DNA from: Oscillibacter faecalis_A
GTDB taxonomy: Bacteria > Bacillota > Clostridia > Oscillospirales > Oscillospiraceae
Direction of reading: 5' to 3'
DNA length: 64,000 nt
Assembly: GCF_029218125.1 (NCBI RefSeq)
Contig: NZ_JARFXX010000007.1
Span: forward strand, 1 to 64,000
In this document: positions 8,575 through 15,808 of the stretch, in pieces
How positions within the stretch are numbered: the stretch's first letter is position 1
Layout: each line of letters starts with the position of its first letter
Program-made: the position numbers and the translations under genes
Notes under the pieces: generated by a model
Told to the model about the DNA's origin: nothing
The model's database searches: none
What the model saw: the letters and a program-made list of their open reading frames with translations, nothing else

Positions 8575-8972
8575 CCAGGGAACAGATCCAACACGAAGGC
8601 GACCGGCCGCTGTCCTGTGCAGCACAGGAGACATACCGATGCAGACCGGATGCTCTGAGCGATGATGAAAAGACGATCCTCTCCGCCATCGTTCTGCAAA
8701 AGGGCGAGGCGGAGGCTGCGGAGATTTTCGCAGAGTCACCGGAACAGCTGAGTGATTACACGATCCTCAAGGGCGTCAACAGCTACGCCGCGCTGGGCAG
8801 ATACTACCTCGCCAACGAAACTACCGTCCCGGAGGAGCTGTACGAATACATGGATCTTGGCGCGCTGGGCTGCCGCTATGAGGACGAGCATCCAGGCGTG
8901 TTCATCGGCAGTGATTATGTGCAGTATCCAGCCGCCGAACAGAAACAGTCGATGGAAATGCAGGTAATGTAA
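8571..8972 (+). CDS. Short ArdA-like paralogue
   Basis: The 133-residue product corresponds to a single module of the preceding protein: SYAALGRYYLANETTVPEEL and a GVFIGSDYVQY segment match DDAALGRFYAEND and GVFVGSLYV there. It starts at ATG 8571 overlapping the upstream stop (ATGA) and ends the accessory operon. It may be a duplicate reduced to one domain, or a partner subunit. The first 40 residues are unique. Confidence 0.6.
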   Translation: MTREQIQHEGDRPLSCAAQETYRCRPDALSDDEKTILSAIVLQKGEAEAAEIFAESPEQLSDYTILKGVNSYAALGRYYLANETTVPEELYEYMDLGALGCRYEDEHPGVFIGSDYVQYPAAEQKQSMEMQVM

Positions 8973-9007
8973 TCCCGTCAGGTCCCCGTCATGACCAAAG
9001 TGTAAGA

Positions 9008-9235
9008 TCATTGTGGCAGGCACTGCTTTGCAATGTATGTAATGAGATCTTCCGGCGTGATCGTATCACCGGTGTGAGGTATCTCGCGCCATCTCTTCTG
9101 TACGGCAGGGTCAGGATTGCACATCGCGGCAATCATGGCAAGCCGGATCTCTTTTCGCACCTCTTCCACGGTAGTGTGATGTCTGCGGGCAACCTCCAGC
9201 AGAGCAGCATCGGCATTGATCTTCTTTTTCTTCAT
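9008..9235 (-). CDS. Spo0A C-terminal-like small DNA-binding protein
   Basis: This 75-residue basic protein (MKKKKINADAALLEVARRHH) has the pattern of the C-terminal effector domain of Spo0A: a TTVEEVRKEIRLAMIAAM helix, then a short linker and a TGDTITPEDLITYIAKQ block. It has no receiver domain, so it would act without phosphorylation or as a competitor. AGGAGT precedes the start. The gene is transcribed toward the accessory operon and has an operator palindrome (9258-9274) just upstream of its start. Confidence 0.65.
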   Translation of the reverse strand: MKKKKINADAALLEVARRHHTTVEEVRKEIRLAMIAAMCNPDPAVQKRWREIPHTGDTITPEDLITYIAKQCLPQ

Positions 9236-9257
9236 GATATCACTCCTATTGCTTTTT

Positions 9258-9274
9258 AGAACGGATATCGTTCT
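9258..9274. promoter_or_regulatory. Operator palindrome O1 (GAACG-N5-CGTTC)
   Basis: AGAACGGATATCGTTCT is a palindrome (AGAACG and CGTTCT flanking GATAT), located 23 nt upstream of the Spo0A-like start codon. The same half-sites recur at 9708-9722 and 9766-9780, pointing to one common repressor, most likely the adjacent XRE protein. Confidence 0.75.
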
Positions 9275-9326
9275 TTTAGAACTACAATAGCACAGGAGTT
9301 TTGGGGAAAAGTGTCGAACGCAGTCG

Positions 9327-9360
9327 AAAAAACAGAGGTTTGCTAAAAAGCAAACCTCTG
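9327..9360 (-). terminator. Terminator of the XRE regulator gene
   Basis: The 11-bp perfect stem CAGAGGTTTGC (9333-9343) pairs with 9350-9360 around the loop TAAAAA. On the minus strand it is followed by TTTTTTCG. It lies 9 nt after the stop codon of the XRE gene. Confidence 0.88.
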
Positions 9361-9368
9361 CACCGATG

Positions 9369-9692
9369 TTACCACAATTCGTTGATCAAAGTGTCCAGCA
9401 CATTCATCACCTTGCGCTGCCCTTCTGGGGACAGGGCTTTCAATCGCTCGGAGAGCTCTGTGGCGTGAAGCAGCGTTGCCGCATCCAAATTATCCTGAAG
9501 CAGCTCGTCCGTTCCAACCTTGAGTACATTGGCAATGGCGACCAGCTTATCCAGCTTTGGTGCTTTGACTCCGCGCTCGACCACGCTCATATGGTCAACG
9601 CTGTAATCAACAGCGGCAGCAAGCTCTTCCTGCGTCATACCGGCACGCTCACGGGCGGCTTTGATTCGTTTTCCCAATGCGATCTGATCCAT
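9369..9692 (-). CDS. XRE-family repressor-like regulator
   Basis: The product has 107 residues. An N-terminal lambda-repressor-like helix-turn-helix (ALGKRIKAARERAGMTQEEL through PKLDKLVAIANVL) occupies residues 4-60, and the C-terminal helix SPEGQRKVMNVLDTLINEL probably dimerises. ATG 9692 is preferred because AAAGGAG stands 7-8 nt upstream; a TTG two codons earlier is too close. It is divergent from the 9908 operon. Palindromes flank its -10 box, so autoregulation is likely, and it is a candidate master switch for the element. Confidence 0.85.
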   Translation of the reverse strand: MDQIALGKRIKAARERAGMTQEELAAAVDYSVDHMSVVERGVKAPKLDKLVAIANVLKVGTDELLQDNLDAATLLHATELSERLKALSPEGQRKVMNVLDTLINELW

Positions 9693-9707
9693 GTGCAATC
9701 TCCTTTT

Positions 9708-9732
9708 GAACGGAATCCGTTCTTAAATTATA
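9708..9732 (-). promoter_or_regulatory. XRE gene -10 box and operator O2
   Basis: GAACGGAATCCGTTC at 9708-9722 is a 15-bp palindrome with one central base. It sits between the minus-strand -10 box TATAAT (9727-9732) and the ribosome binding site. A repressor bound there would block the XRE gene's own transcription. No good -35 box is visible. Confidence 0.7.
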
Positions 9733-9765
9733 TTGGAGAAGCTATTTGTTTCACAGGAGCGCACA

Positions 9766-9780
9766 GAACGGTGACCGTTC
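9766..9780. promoter_or_regulatory. Operator palindrome O3
   Basis: GAACGGTGACCGTTC is a 15-bp palindrome (17 bp with flanking A/T), 44 bp centre-to-centre from... its neighbour O2 by the coordinates 9715 and 9773 (58 bp). A further half-site AGAACG follows at 9785. It lies in the divergent region that would also hold the promoter for the 9908 operon. Confidence 0.7.
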
Positions 9781-9813
9781 TAAAAGAACGAAACAAGCAA
9801 AACAATACACCAG

Positions 9814-9857
9814 GGGGCCGTATTCCCGGACGGGGAAAAGCGGCCCCTTCTTTTTTG
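9814..9857 (+). terminator. Leader terminator or attenuator hairpin
   Basis: GGGGCCG (9814-9820) pairs with CGGCCCC (9841-9847), with an inner TTCCC/GGGAA extension, followed by TTCTTTTTT. It stands between the divergent operator region and the first gene at 9908, in the leader of the plus-strand operon, so it would attenuate that operon unless antiterminated or bypassed by a later promoter. Confidence 0.7.
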
Positions 9858-9907
9858 CGCTGATTTGACCTCCTGCTCCGGGATAACGGACCCGGAAAGG
9901 AGGAACT

Positions 9908-10246
9908 GTGCCGATCAACAAAGCCCTTGCAGAGTATCTTGACCTCTACCACAAGGGCGAGGCGAACGCCGTCACCAGCCGGGAGCTGGAGTGTGCCTTC
10001 CGAATGCGCGGCTCTGAGCTGCGCCGGGAGATCAACGCCCTGCGGGGCGACGGCATCCCCATCTGCAGCTTTGACGGCGGCTACTACTATGCCGCCACCG
10101 AGGAGGAGCTGCGGCGCACCATCCGGCAGCTCCGCAGCCGGATCAAGAAAATCGCATTTGCGGAGCGCGGCCTGTCCCGCACCTTGCCTGACTATGAGGA
10201 CACCGGTCAGCTCTCCCTCCCGCTGGAGGGAGGTGACACTTCTTGA
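9908..10246 (+). CDS. Winged-helix DNA-binding protein
   Basis: The 112-residue product starts at GTG 9908 behind AAAGGAGG. Residues 10-60 fit a winged helix: GEANAVTSRELECAF, then GSELRREINALRGDGIPICS, and a beta-wing ending GGYYYA. The C-terminal half is a basic coiled helix (ELRRTIRQLRSRIKK). It overlaps the adenine methylase start (TTGA), so the pair is coupled. It may regulate the operon or assist the methylase; context only. Confidence 0.75.
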   Translation: MPINKALAEYLDLYHKGEANAVTSRELECAFRMRGSELRREINALRGDGIPICSFDGGYYYAATEEELRRTIRQLRSRIKKIAFAERGLSRTLPDYEDTGQLSLPLEGGDTS

Positions 10247-11202
10247 ACAGCTTTATTCCCTGGGTGGGCGGCAAGGGCAAGCTGCTGTGGATCATCAACA
10301 AGCTGATGCCGGACCGCTACACCCGCTTCATCGATGTGTTTGGCGGCAGCGGCACGGTGACCATGTGCCGCCCCATCCAGCGCGGCTGCATGGAGGTCTA
10401 CAACGACTTCAACGGCAATCTCACCAACCTGTTCTGCTGCGTGAAGAACCGCCCCATGGCACTGCTGGCGGAGCTGGGCTTCCTGCCGCTGAACACGCGG
10501 GATGACTTCAACGTCCTTTACAAGTTCTTCTCCAAGGGCGAGTTCACGGATGACTACCTGCAGGAGGAGATGGATCTGACGGAGGTCTACCTCAAGCCGC
10601 CCGACGCCGAGGCCATCCGCGCCCTTATGCTGGAGCGCACGCCCCGCGGGAGCATCCGCCGCGCGGCGGACTTCTTCAAGCTTATCCGCTACAGCTTCAG
10701 CGGCGGCGCCAAGTCCTTCGGCGGCAAGCCCTGCGACATCCGCCGTTTCTTTCACCTGATCTGGGAATGCTCCCGCAGGCTGGCGAATGTCATCGTGGAG
10801 AATAAGGACTTCGAGGAGGTCATCCGTCAGTACGACCGGGCAGGTGCCGTGATCTACTGTGACCCGCCCTACTACAAGGCGGAGAGCTGCTACGAGGTGG
10901 AGTTTCCCCCGGAGGATCATCAGCGGCTCCATGATGTACTGGTCACCTGTGAAGGATACTTCATCGTTTCCTACAACTACCAGGACTACATCTGCGAGAT
11001 CTATCAGGATTGCTATATCTTCCGCACCTCCCGTCCCAACAGCATGTCCCAGACGGCAGGCAGCGAATATGAGGAGATCGTCATCACCAATTATGACCCC
11101 CGCAAAGCCTGCTGGCAGCTCTCTATGGATAGTCTGCTGGGTGGCGATGGCGACACCCGCTACGAGCTGATCCATGAGCCGGAGCATCCCTTAAAAATCT
11201 GA
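10243..11202 (+). CDS. D12-class adenine-N6 DNA methyltransferase
   Basis: The 319-residue protein carries the SAM-binding motif FxGxG (F33-GGSG) after the N-terminal FIPWVGGKGKLL segment, and the catalytic DPPY motif at residues 207-210, the order expected of Dam/D12 N6-adenine methyltransferases. The start is TTG 10243, overlapping the winged-helix gene. No restriction endonuclease lies next to it, so it is an orphan methylase. Modifying the element against host restriction, or marking DNA for regulation, is the likely role. The recognition sequence cannot be read from the sequence alone. Confidence 0.92.
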   Translation: MNSFIPWVGGKGKLLWIINKLMPDRYTRFIDVFGGSGTVTMCRPIQRGCMEVYNDFNGNLTNLFCCVKNRPMALLAELGFLPLNTRDDFNVLYKFFSKGEFTDDYLQEEMDLTEVYLKPPDAEAIRALMLERTPRGSIRRAADFFKLIRYSFSGGAKSFGGKPCDIRRFFHLIWECSRRLANVIVENKDFEEVIRQYDRAGAVIYCDPPYYKAESCYEVEFPPEDHQRLHDVLVTCEGYFIVSYNYQDYICEIYQDCYIFRTSRPNSMSQTAGSEYEEIVITNYDPRKACWQLSMDSLLGGDGDTRYELIHEPEHPLKI

Positions 11203-11222
11203 ACAATAAAAGGAGAAGCAGC

Positions 11223-11744
11223 ATGAAATTTGTAAAATACAACGACAACAAGAGCGTCACCATCCCTCCCGCCGTTCTGACCGTCTGCGGGCTGGACGAT
11301 GAGGGGAAGCTGGAAATGGCCGGCGCCAAGGGCGCGGTCATTTTGTCAAAGAGCGAGATGACCGCCATGGAGATGGTGCGCACGATCCTCGCCCTGACGG
11401 ACCGCGCCGGTCAGCTGATGAGGGAGCTGACGGACCTCTGCGGCAGCTGCGAGGGCTGCACCGAGGGGCACTGCACCTTCCGCGACGCGGACATCGAGGA
11501 GCTGATCCGCCCCGCCGTCACCGTTCCCGATTGGGCCAGAGCGGAAGCGGACATCGCGCCCGACGCCAAGCTGGACTGCCATGTGGACGAGGGCTCCGGT
11601 GTGATCACCGTGTGCGAGACATTTTACGACCACGACCTCTCCGATATTCCCGCCGAGCTGCTGGAGGCCCTGCGCAAGTCCGGCTGCTGCCTGTCCGTAC
11701 TGGAGGATCTGCTGATGGAGGACGATGTCATCTACGATAAGTGA
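11223..11744 (+). CDS. AbrB-like N-domain protein with cysteine cluster
   Basis: This 173-residue protein begins MKFVKYNDNKSVTIPPAVLT, the look of a swapped-hairpin AbrB/SpoVT or MazE-type DNA-binding fold (short beta strand, IPP turn, LDDEGKLEM). A cysteine cluster, CGSCEGCTEGHC, follows near residue 80 and is possibly metal-binding. The acidic C-terminal half has no match I recognise. An AAAGGAG site precedes ATG 11223. Probably a small regulator; no toxin partner is evident. Confidence 0.6.
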   Translation: MKFVKYNDNKSVTIPPAVLTVCGLDDEGKLEMAGAKGAVILSKSEMTAMEMVRTILALTDRAGQLMRELTDLCGSCEGCTEGHCTFRDADIEELIRPAVTVPDWARAEADIAPDAKLDCHVDEGSGVITVCETFYDHDLSDIPAELLEALRKSGCCLSVLEDLLMEDDVIYDK

Positions 11745-11785
11745 TACCGTAGGTATTCAAAGAAGAAACGAGGCGAGAGATCCAA

Positions 11786-12514
11786 ATGAATGAAACCTAT
11801 CCCTACCCGTATTCCGCTGCTGAAGCCCGTAAGCGGAACGAACTTTCCCTTTGGCGGGAGAGCCACAAGGCAAACATCGCCTGCCGGGATGCTATCGAGG
11901 ACGCCATCCGCCAGAATTTCGATGGCATGAACCTTCAGACAGATTGTTTAAAGGCCGTGCTGGACGAATACGGCTACAAGCGCACCGCATGGGTGCTTGC
12001 CAATACCCTGCATGAACTCAAGTGGGACGGGCGTTTCAGCTACGCCAACAAGCATTGGGCAGAGAAGATATATATTCCCACAGATCTCATCCACAACAGC
12101 GATTTTGTTGTCCGAAGCCATCCGGCCGTGCTGGATGGCTTCGTCAGTTTCTACCGCAAGGCGGTGCAGGCGTTAAATCTCTTCGGCGCGGAGCACTGTG
12201 TCGGTGACCGCGCCGAGCAGGACTATACCGGCAAGGTGCTGGTGCTGTCACCGGATACGCTGAAGGAATCCTGCTGGAGCCAAGAAAACCAACTCTGGTA
12301 TGCCCATGACGGCTTTGGCTGTTCGCCTCACGCCATTGGGCGTTCGGTGCGCTGCACCTGCCTGGGTGACGGCGAGATGACACGCTGGAATCGGCACGAG
12401 TTCATCGGTGTGCTGGACGAAAAATATCTACCCGACTGGGCGCGGGAGAAGCTCATGGAGCTGACCGCACCACGGCAGGAGGAACCGGCCGCAGGTGAGA
12501 TGAAGCTGGAATGA
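11786..12514 (+). CDS. DUF3849 protein
   Basis: The 242-residue product opens with YPYSAAEARKRNELSLWRES and HKANIACRDAIEDAIRQNFD, the hallmark of DUF3849, followed by the typical TAWVLANTLHELKWDGRFS segment. DUF3849 proteins are confined, as far as I know, to clostridial plasmid and ICE regions and have no known activity. A C-terminal 90-residue tail contains several Trp/Cys residues. It lies between the AbrB-like and YodL-like genes. Confidence 0.8.
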   Translation: MNETYPYPYSAAEARKRNELSLWRESHKANIACRDAIEDAIRQNFDGMNLQTDCLKAVLDEYGYKRTAWVLANTLHELKWDGRFSYANKHWAEKIYIPTDLIHNSDFVVRSHPAVLDGFVSFYRKAVQALNLFGAEHCVGDRAEQDYTGKVLVLSPDTLKESCWSQENQLWYAHDGFGCSPHAIGRSVRCTCLGDGEMTRWNRHEFIGVLDEKYLPDWAREKLMELTAPRQEEPAAGEMKLE

Positions 12515-12529
12515 TCGGAGGTGAAATAA

Positions 12530-13078
12530 GTGCAGCGCATCTTCATTGATAACCATGACCGCGTCCTCTATTACAGCAATCCTGCCGGATACATCGCGGA
12601 AAAGGAGGCGGTGGTGGATACCATGTTCCAAACGCAGGAGCTGGAGCGTTTTCTGCAAAAGCAGGCGCTCACCATCCGCTGGGAGGACGGTGTCTATGAC
12701 CGCCTCCTGCTGGGGCAGAGGGGCGGCCGCTTCGATCCGGAGGCTCCGCCCCTGAAAAGCTGCCGTGTGTGGCAGCTCACGCGGGACAGCCCCATCAATA
12801 TGCGCTTCATCCCGTATGAAGCCCTGCTGGAGCGTTTCGGACAGCCTGACCGTAAGCACTACGAAACAGTCTATGACGGTCTGGTCGGGACCAATGACCC
12901 GGAGGAGATCTACATGCTCTTCCGCGACCCGGTTCCAGGCTACGACGGCAGACCCATCGGCATCTCGGATGTGCTGGAGCTGTACGACGCCGACGGCAGC
13001 GAGTTCTACTACTGCGACCGTGTCGGCTTCCGGCAGATCGAGTTTGCACCCCAGCAGGAAATGGATCTGTGTCCGTGA
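12530..13078 (+). CDS. YodL-domain protein
   Basis: GTG 12530 follows a GGAGGTG site. The last 100 of 182 residues match the YodL-like pattern: VWQLTRDSPINMRFIPYEAL, then HYETVYDGL, a DPEEIYMLFRDP block, and GISDVLELYDADGSEFYYCD ending in GFRQIEF. The N-terminal 75 residues are separate. YodL-like domains occur in clostridial mobile elements and in sporulating Firmicutes, where overexpression has been linked to cell-shape changes; a role in the element is unproven. Confidence 0.75.
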   Translation: MQRIFIDNHDRVLYYSNPAGYIAEKEAVVDTMFQTQELERFLQKQALTIRWEDGVYDRLLLGQRGGRFDPEAPPLKSCRVWQLTRDSPINMRFIPYEALLERFGQPDRKHYETVYDGLVGTNDPEEIYMLFRDPVPGYDGRPIGISDVLELYDADGSEFYYCDRVGFRQIEFAPQQEMDLCP

Positions 13079-13082
13079 ACTG

Positions 13083-13106
13083 AGCACCCGGCCGGGTGCT
13101 TTTTTC
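13083..13106 (+). terminator. Intrinsic terminator
   Basis: GCACCCGGCCGGGTGC (13084-13099) followed by TTTTTTC makes a compact terminator 5 nt after the YodL-gene stop. Confidence 0.85.
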
Positions 13107-13135
13107 ATATCCAAATCAGAAAAGGAGGAATCCCA

Positions 13136-13495
13136 ATGCCCAAAGCCCAAACCAGGGCAACAGCGCCCACCCCTGCACCGGATACCCCGCTCCCCGTGGA
13201 GTACGCCGTGCGCATCTATCCCGTGAAGGACAGCAAGTACACCCTCGCCAACGCCAATGTGGATATCAACGGCGTATTCGCCATTCGCGGCGTGAAGGTC
13301 ATCCGCAGCGAAAAAGGGCCCTTTGTCGCCATGCCGCAGTACAAGGACAGCCATGGGGACTACCACGACATCTGCTTCCCCTGCACGAAGGAGGCCCGCC
13401 AGCAGTTCAACGATGCGGTGCTGAACGCCTACGAGCAGTCGCTCCAGCAGGCCCAGCAGCCGGACAATGCTCCCGCCGCGGAGCAGGTCATGTAA
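13136..13495 (+). CDS. SpoVG-like RNA/DNA-binding protein
   Basis: This 119-residue protein fits the SpoVG fold from residue 22: VEYAVRIYPVKDSKYTLANA, a central beta hairpin, KVIRSEKGPFVAMPQYKD, and a HDICFPCTKEARQQFNDAVL helix. Chromosomal SpoVG is about 90-100 residues; here an alanine/proline-rich N-terminus and a glutamine-rich tail extend it. SpoVG proteins bind nucleic acids and tune many operons, so an element-borne copy directly before the Tad operon may regulate it. An AAGGAGG site precedes the ATG. Confidence 0.82.
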   Translation: MPKAQTRATAPTPAPDTPLPVEYAVRIYPVKDSKYTLANANVDINGVFAIRGVKVIRSEKGPFVAMPQYKDSHGDYHDICFPCTKEARQQFNDAVLNAYEQSLQQAQQPDNAPAAEQVM

Positions 13496-13538
13496 GTCGC
13501 CCACAACATAAAACATATAACTTGGAGGAAATTATCAC

Positions 13539-13775
13539 ATGAAGAAGTTTATCAAGAACACCGTCAATTCCATCCGCGCCAAGGCCATCCGCCTTGCCGC
13601 CACCCGCCGCTCCGGTGAGGGCTACATCGACACCGCCGTCAAGATCCTAATCGCCGTGGTGCTGGGCGCGCTGCTGCTGGCGGGCCTCTACGCTTTGTTC
13701 GGCGATGTGGTCATGCCCACATTGAACCAGCGTATCAAGGATATGTTCAACTACGCCGGCGCGCTGGGCGGCTGA
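13539..13775 (+). CDS. Flp-type major pilin candidate (DUF6133-like)
   Basis: The 78-residue protein has a basic leader of about 26 residues, then RRSGEGYIDTAVKILIAVVL and a single membrane helix. The order basic leader, Gly, short polar stretch, hydrophobic helix is that of type IV prepilins. Cleavage after the SG is likely, giving an acidic residue at mature position 5 (Asp instead of the usual Glu). It corresponds to what I recall as DUF6133. Small size, first position and the adjacent prepilin peptidase support a Flp-like major subunit. Confidence 0.75.
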   Translation: MKKFIKNTVNSIRAKAIRLAATRRSGEGYIDTAVKILIAVVLGALLLAGLYALFGDVVMPTLNQRIKDMFNYAGALGG

Positions 13776-13778
13776 TCC

Positions 13779-14189
13779 GTGGCATCCGTCCTGCAGGGGA
13801 CGCTGTTCCTCATCGGACTTATGAGCGCGGCATGGACGGATCTCCGGCGCAGGCAGATCTATGACCTTTCCGGTATCATCATCGCAGGGGCGGGGCTGAT
13901 TTCCTTCAGCCCCGCCCGGCTTCTCGGCCTGGCGCTGGCCGTCCCATTTTGGCTGGCAAGCCGGAGAGGACGCGGCGGCATGGGAGATGCGCTGCTTATC
14001 GCCGCCTCCGGCTTCCTGCTGGGCTTTCTGCGCGGAGTCGCCGGACTGGTGCTGGCACTGGTGCTGTACTGCCTTTTCTACCTTGCAATAGCCGCCCTGC
14101 ACAAGATCCGCAGGCAAGAGCGCCCACCGGAGAGCTATCCATTCGCGCCATTTCTTGCAGCGGGCTTCTTTACCGCATATATCATCTAA
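13779..14189 (+). CDS. TadV/CpaA-like prepilin peptidase
   Basis: The 136-residue membrane protein starts at GTG 13779, three bases after the pilin gene. Both aspartates of the A24 aspartic protease family are visible: AAWTDLRRRQIYD near residue 22 and GRGGMGDALLIAAS near residue 70. Its length and lack of the N-terminal methylase domain match the TadV/CpaA class rather than PilD. It would remove the leader from the GEGY-type prepilins encoded on either side. Confidence 0.88.
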   Translation: MASVLQGTLFLIGLMSAAWTDLRRRQIYDLSGIIIAGAGLISFSPARLLGLALAVPFWLASRRGRGGMGDALLIAASGFLLGFLRGVAGLVLALVLYCLFYLAIAALHKIRRQERPPESYPFAPFLAAGFFTAYII

Positions 14190-14209
14190 GAATAAGGAGG
14201 ACTTGCTCC

Positions 14210-15013
14210 ATGAGTATTTTCAAAAACCGCACGGTCATCGGCGTCATCTGCATTCTGCTGGCGCTGGTGATCTGCTTCGGCATCACGCCGCTGTTCAATC
14301 AGAGCATCAGCCAGAGGTCAGAGATCGTCCGCGTCACAAAAGACATTCACGCCGGCGAGCTCATCACCAGGGACATGGTCACCACAGCCGAGGTCGGCTC
14401 CTACAATCTCCCCTCCGGCCTTATGACCGCGAAAGACAATGTAGTGGGCAAATACGCCAAGGCGGATCTTGCCGTTGGCGATTATATTCTCGCCGCCAAG
14501 CTCTCGGACGCGCCTGCCGCCGAAAATGCGTATCTCTATAATCTGGATGGCACGAAGCAGGCCATCTCCGTCACCATCAAGAGCTTCGCCACAGGACTGT
14601 CCGGCAAGCTCCAGAGCGGCGACATCGTATCAGTCATCGTGGCGGACTACCCGGAGGACGGCGAAACCACCATCCCCGCCGAGCTGCAGTACGTGGAGAT
14701 CATCTCTGTTACCGCCAGCACCGGCTATGACGCCAATACCGGTGAAGCCACAGGGGAGGAAAAAGAGCTTCCCTCCACCGTGACCTTCCTCGTTCTGCCG
14801 GAGCAGGCCAAGGTGCTGGCGGAGCTGGAGCAGGTCGCCAAGCTCCATTTAGCGCTCGTCTACCGCGGCACAACAGATGGCGCAAGGCAGTTCATCGAGG
14901 CGCAGGACACGCTCATTGAGGAGCTGTACGCAGAGCCGGAGGAAGATCCCATTGAGGAGGGCGAAGCTGCCGACCCCGCCGCAGCTACGACGGGGAGTGA
15001 GGTGACAGGATGA
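14210..15013 (+). CDS. CpaB/RcpC-like pilus assembly protein
   Basis: The 267-residue product begins at ATG 14210 after AAGGAGG. It has a signal anchor (residues 9-27), then a SAF domain (IVRVTKDIHAGELITRDMVT through VVGKYAKADLAVGDYI) and an RcpC-like beta domain (LQSGDIVSVIVADYPED). In diderm Tad systems CpaB interacts with the outer-membrane secretin; no secretin is expected or seen here, as usual for monoderm Tad clusters. The acidic C-terminal tail overlaps the TadZ-like start (ATGA). Confidence 0.88.
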   Translation: MSIFKNRTVIGVICILLALVICFGITPLFNQSISQRSEIVRVTKDIHAGELITRDMVTTAEVGSYNLPSGLMTAKDNVVGKYAKADLAVGDYILAAKLSDAPAAENAYLYNLDGTKQAISVTIKSFATGLSGKLQSGDIVSVIVADYPEDGETTIPAELQYVEIISVTASTGYDANTGEATGEEKELPSTVTFLVLPEQAKVLAELEQVAKLHLALVYRGTTDGARQFIEAQDTLIEELYAEPEEDPIEEGEAADPAAATTGSEVTG

Positions 15014-15807
15014 ATTTCAGAAAGGCCAGCATCTTTCAGCGCGACACAGAGAAGCCGGAGGAGCAGAATGACAGCGGCGGTATGCTGGCGGTCTGGGGCA
15101 GCCCCGGCAGCGGAAAGACAATAACGGCGGTGAAAATCGCAAAAATGCTCTCCGCCAGAAAGAAAAATGTCATCCTTCTGCTCTGTGACATGGCCGCACC
15201 CATGCTGCCGTGCATCTGTCCCGCGGACGCTCTGGAGAGCAATGGCTCTCTTGCCGGCGTCCTGGCAGCCGCCCGCATCAGCGAGAACCTCATCAAGCAT
15301 AACCTTGTCACCTTTAAGCGCAACAGCTGCCTTGCGGTATTGGGGCTGCTCGAGCGGCAGAACGAGTACAGCACCCCGCCCTTTACGCAGAAGCAGGTGG
15401 TAGAGCTGCTGGACGGCCTGCGTCAGATCGCGCCCTATGTCATCGTGGACTGCGGCAGCTACATTGCCAACGACATCCTCTCCGCCGTGGCGCTGATGGA
15501 GGCGGACAGTATCCTGCGCCTTGCCAACTGCGACCCCAAAAGCGTCAACTACTTTGCCAGTCAGCTCCCTCTGCTGGACGGGCCCGAGTGGGACATGGAC
15601 AAGCAGTATAAGGTGGCATCCAATGTGAAGCCCTATCAGGCAGCGGACCACATCGGCAAGGTGCTGGGCGACACGGCCTTCGTGCTGCCCTATTCGCAGG
15701 AGCTGGAGGAGCAGTATCTGGCGGGCAACCTGCTTGCCGACCTCGCCCTCAAGGACAGCCGCCCCTTCCGCAAGGAGTTAGAGTGTATCATTGCGGAGGT
15801 GTTTTAA
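15010..15807 (+). CDS. TadZ/ParA-like ATPase of the pilus cluster
   Basis: The 265-residue product carries a P-loop GSPGSGKT at residues 30-37, a LLLCDMA strand in the place of a Walker A' motif, and VIVDCGSYI as Walker B. These fit a diverged SIMIBI ATPase of the MinD/ParA/TadZ type; TadZ positions the pilus machine at the pole or membrane. Location between CpaB and CpaF is the standard tad order. It overlaps the CpaB-like gene by 4 nt. A chromosome-partition role is unlikely, as no ParB-like gene follows. Confidence 0.82.
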   Translation: MNFRKASIFQRDTEKPEEQNDSGGMLAVWGSPGSGKTITAVKIAKMLSARKKNVILLLCDMAAPMLPCICPADALESNGSLAGVLAAARISENLIKHNLVTFKRNSCLAVLGLLERQNEYSTPPFTQKQVVELLDGLRQIAPYVIVDCGSYIANDILSAVALMEADSILRLANCDPKSVNYFASQLPLLDGPEWDMDKQYKVASNVKPYQAADHIGKVLGDTAFVLPYSQELEEQYLAGNLLADLALKDSRPFRKELECIIAEVF

Positions 15808-15808
15808 T

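Noticed and set aside
10207..11187. 326-codon minus-strand frame opposite the adenine methylase
   Set aside because: The plus strand carries FxGxG and DPPY motifs; the minus frame is a shadow with repetitive Ala/Val/Asp composition.
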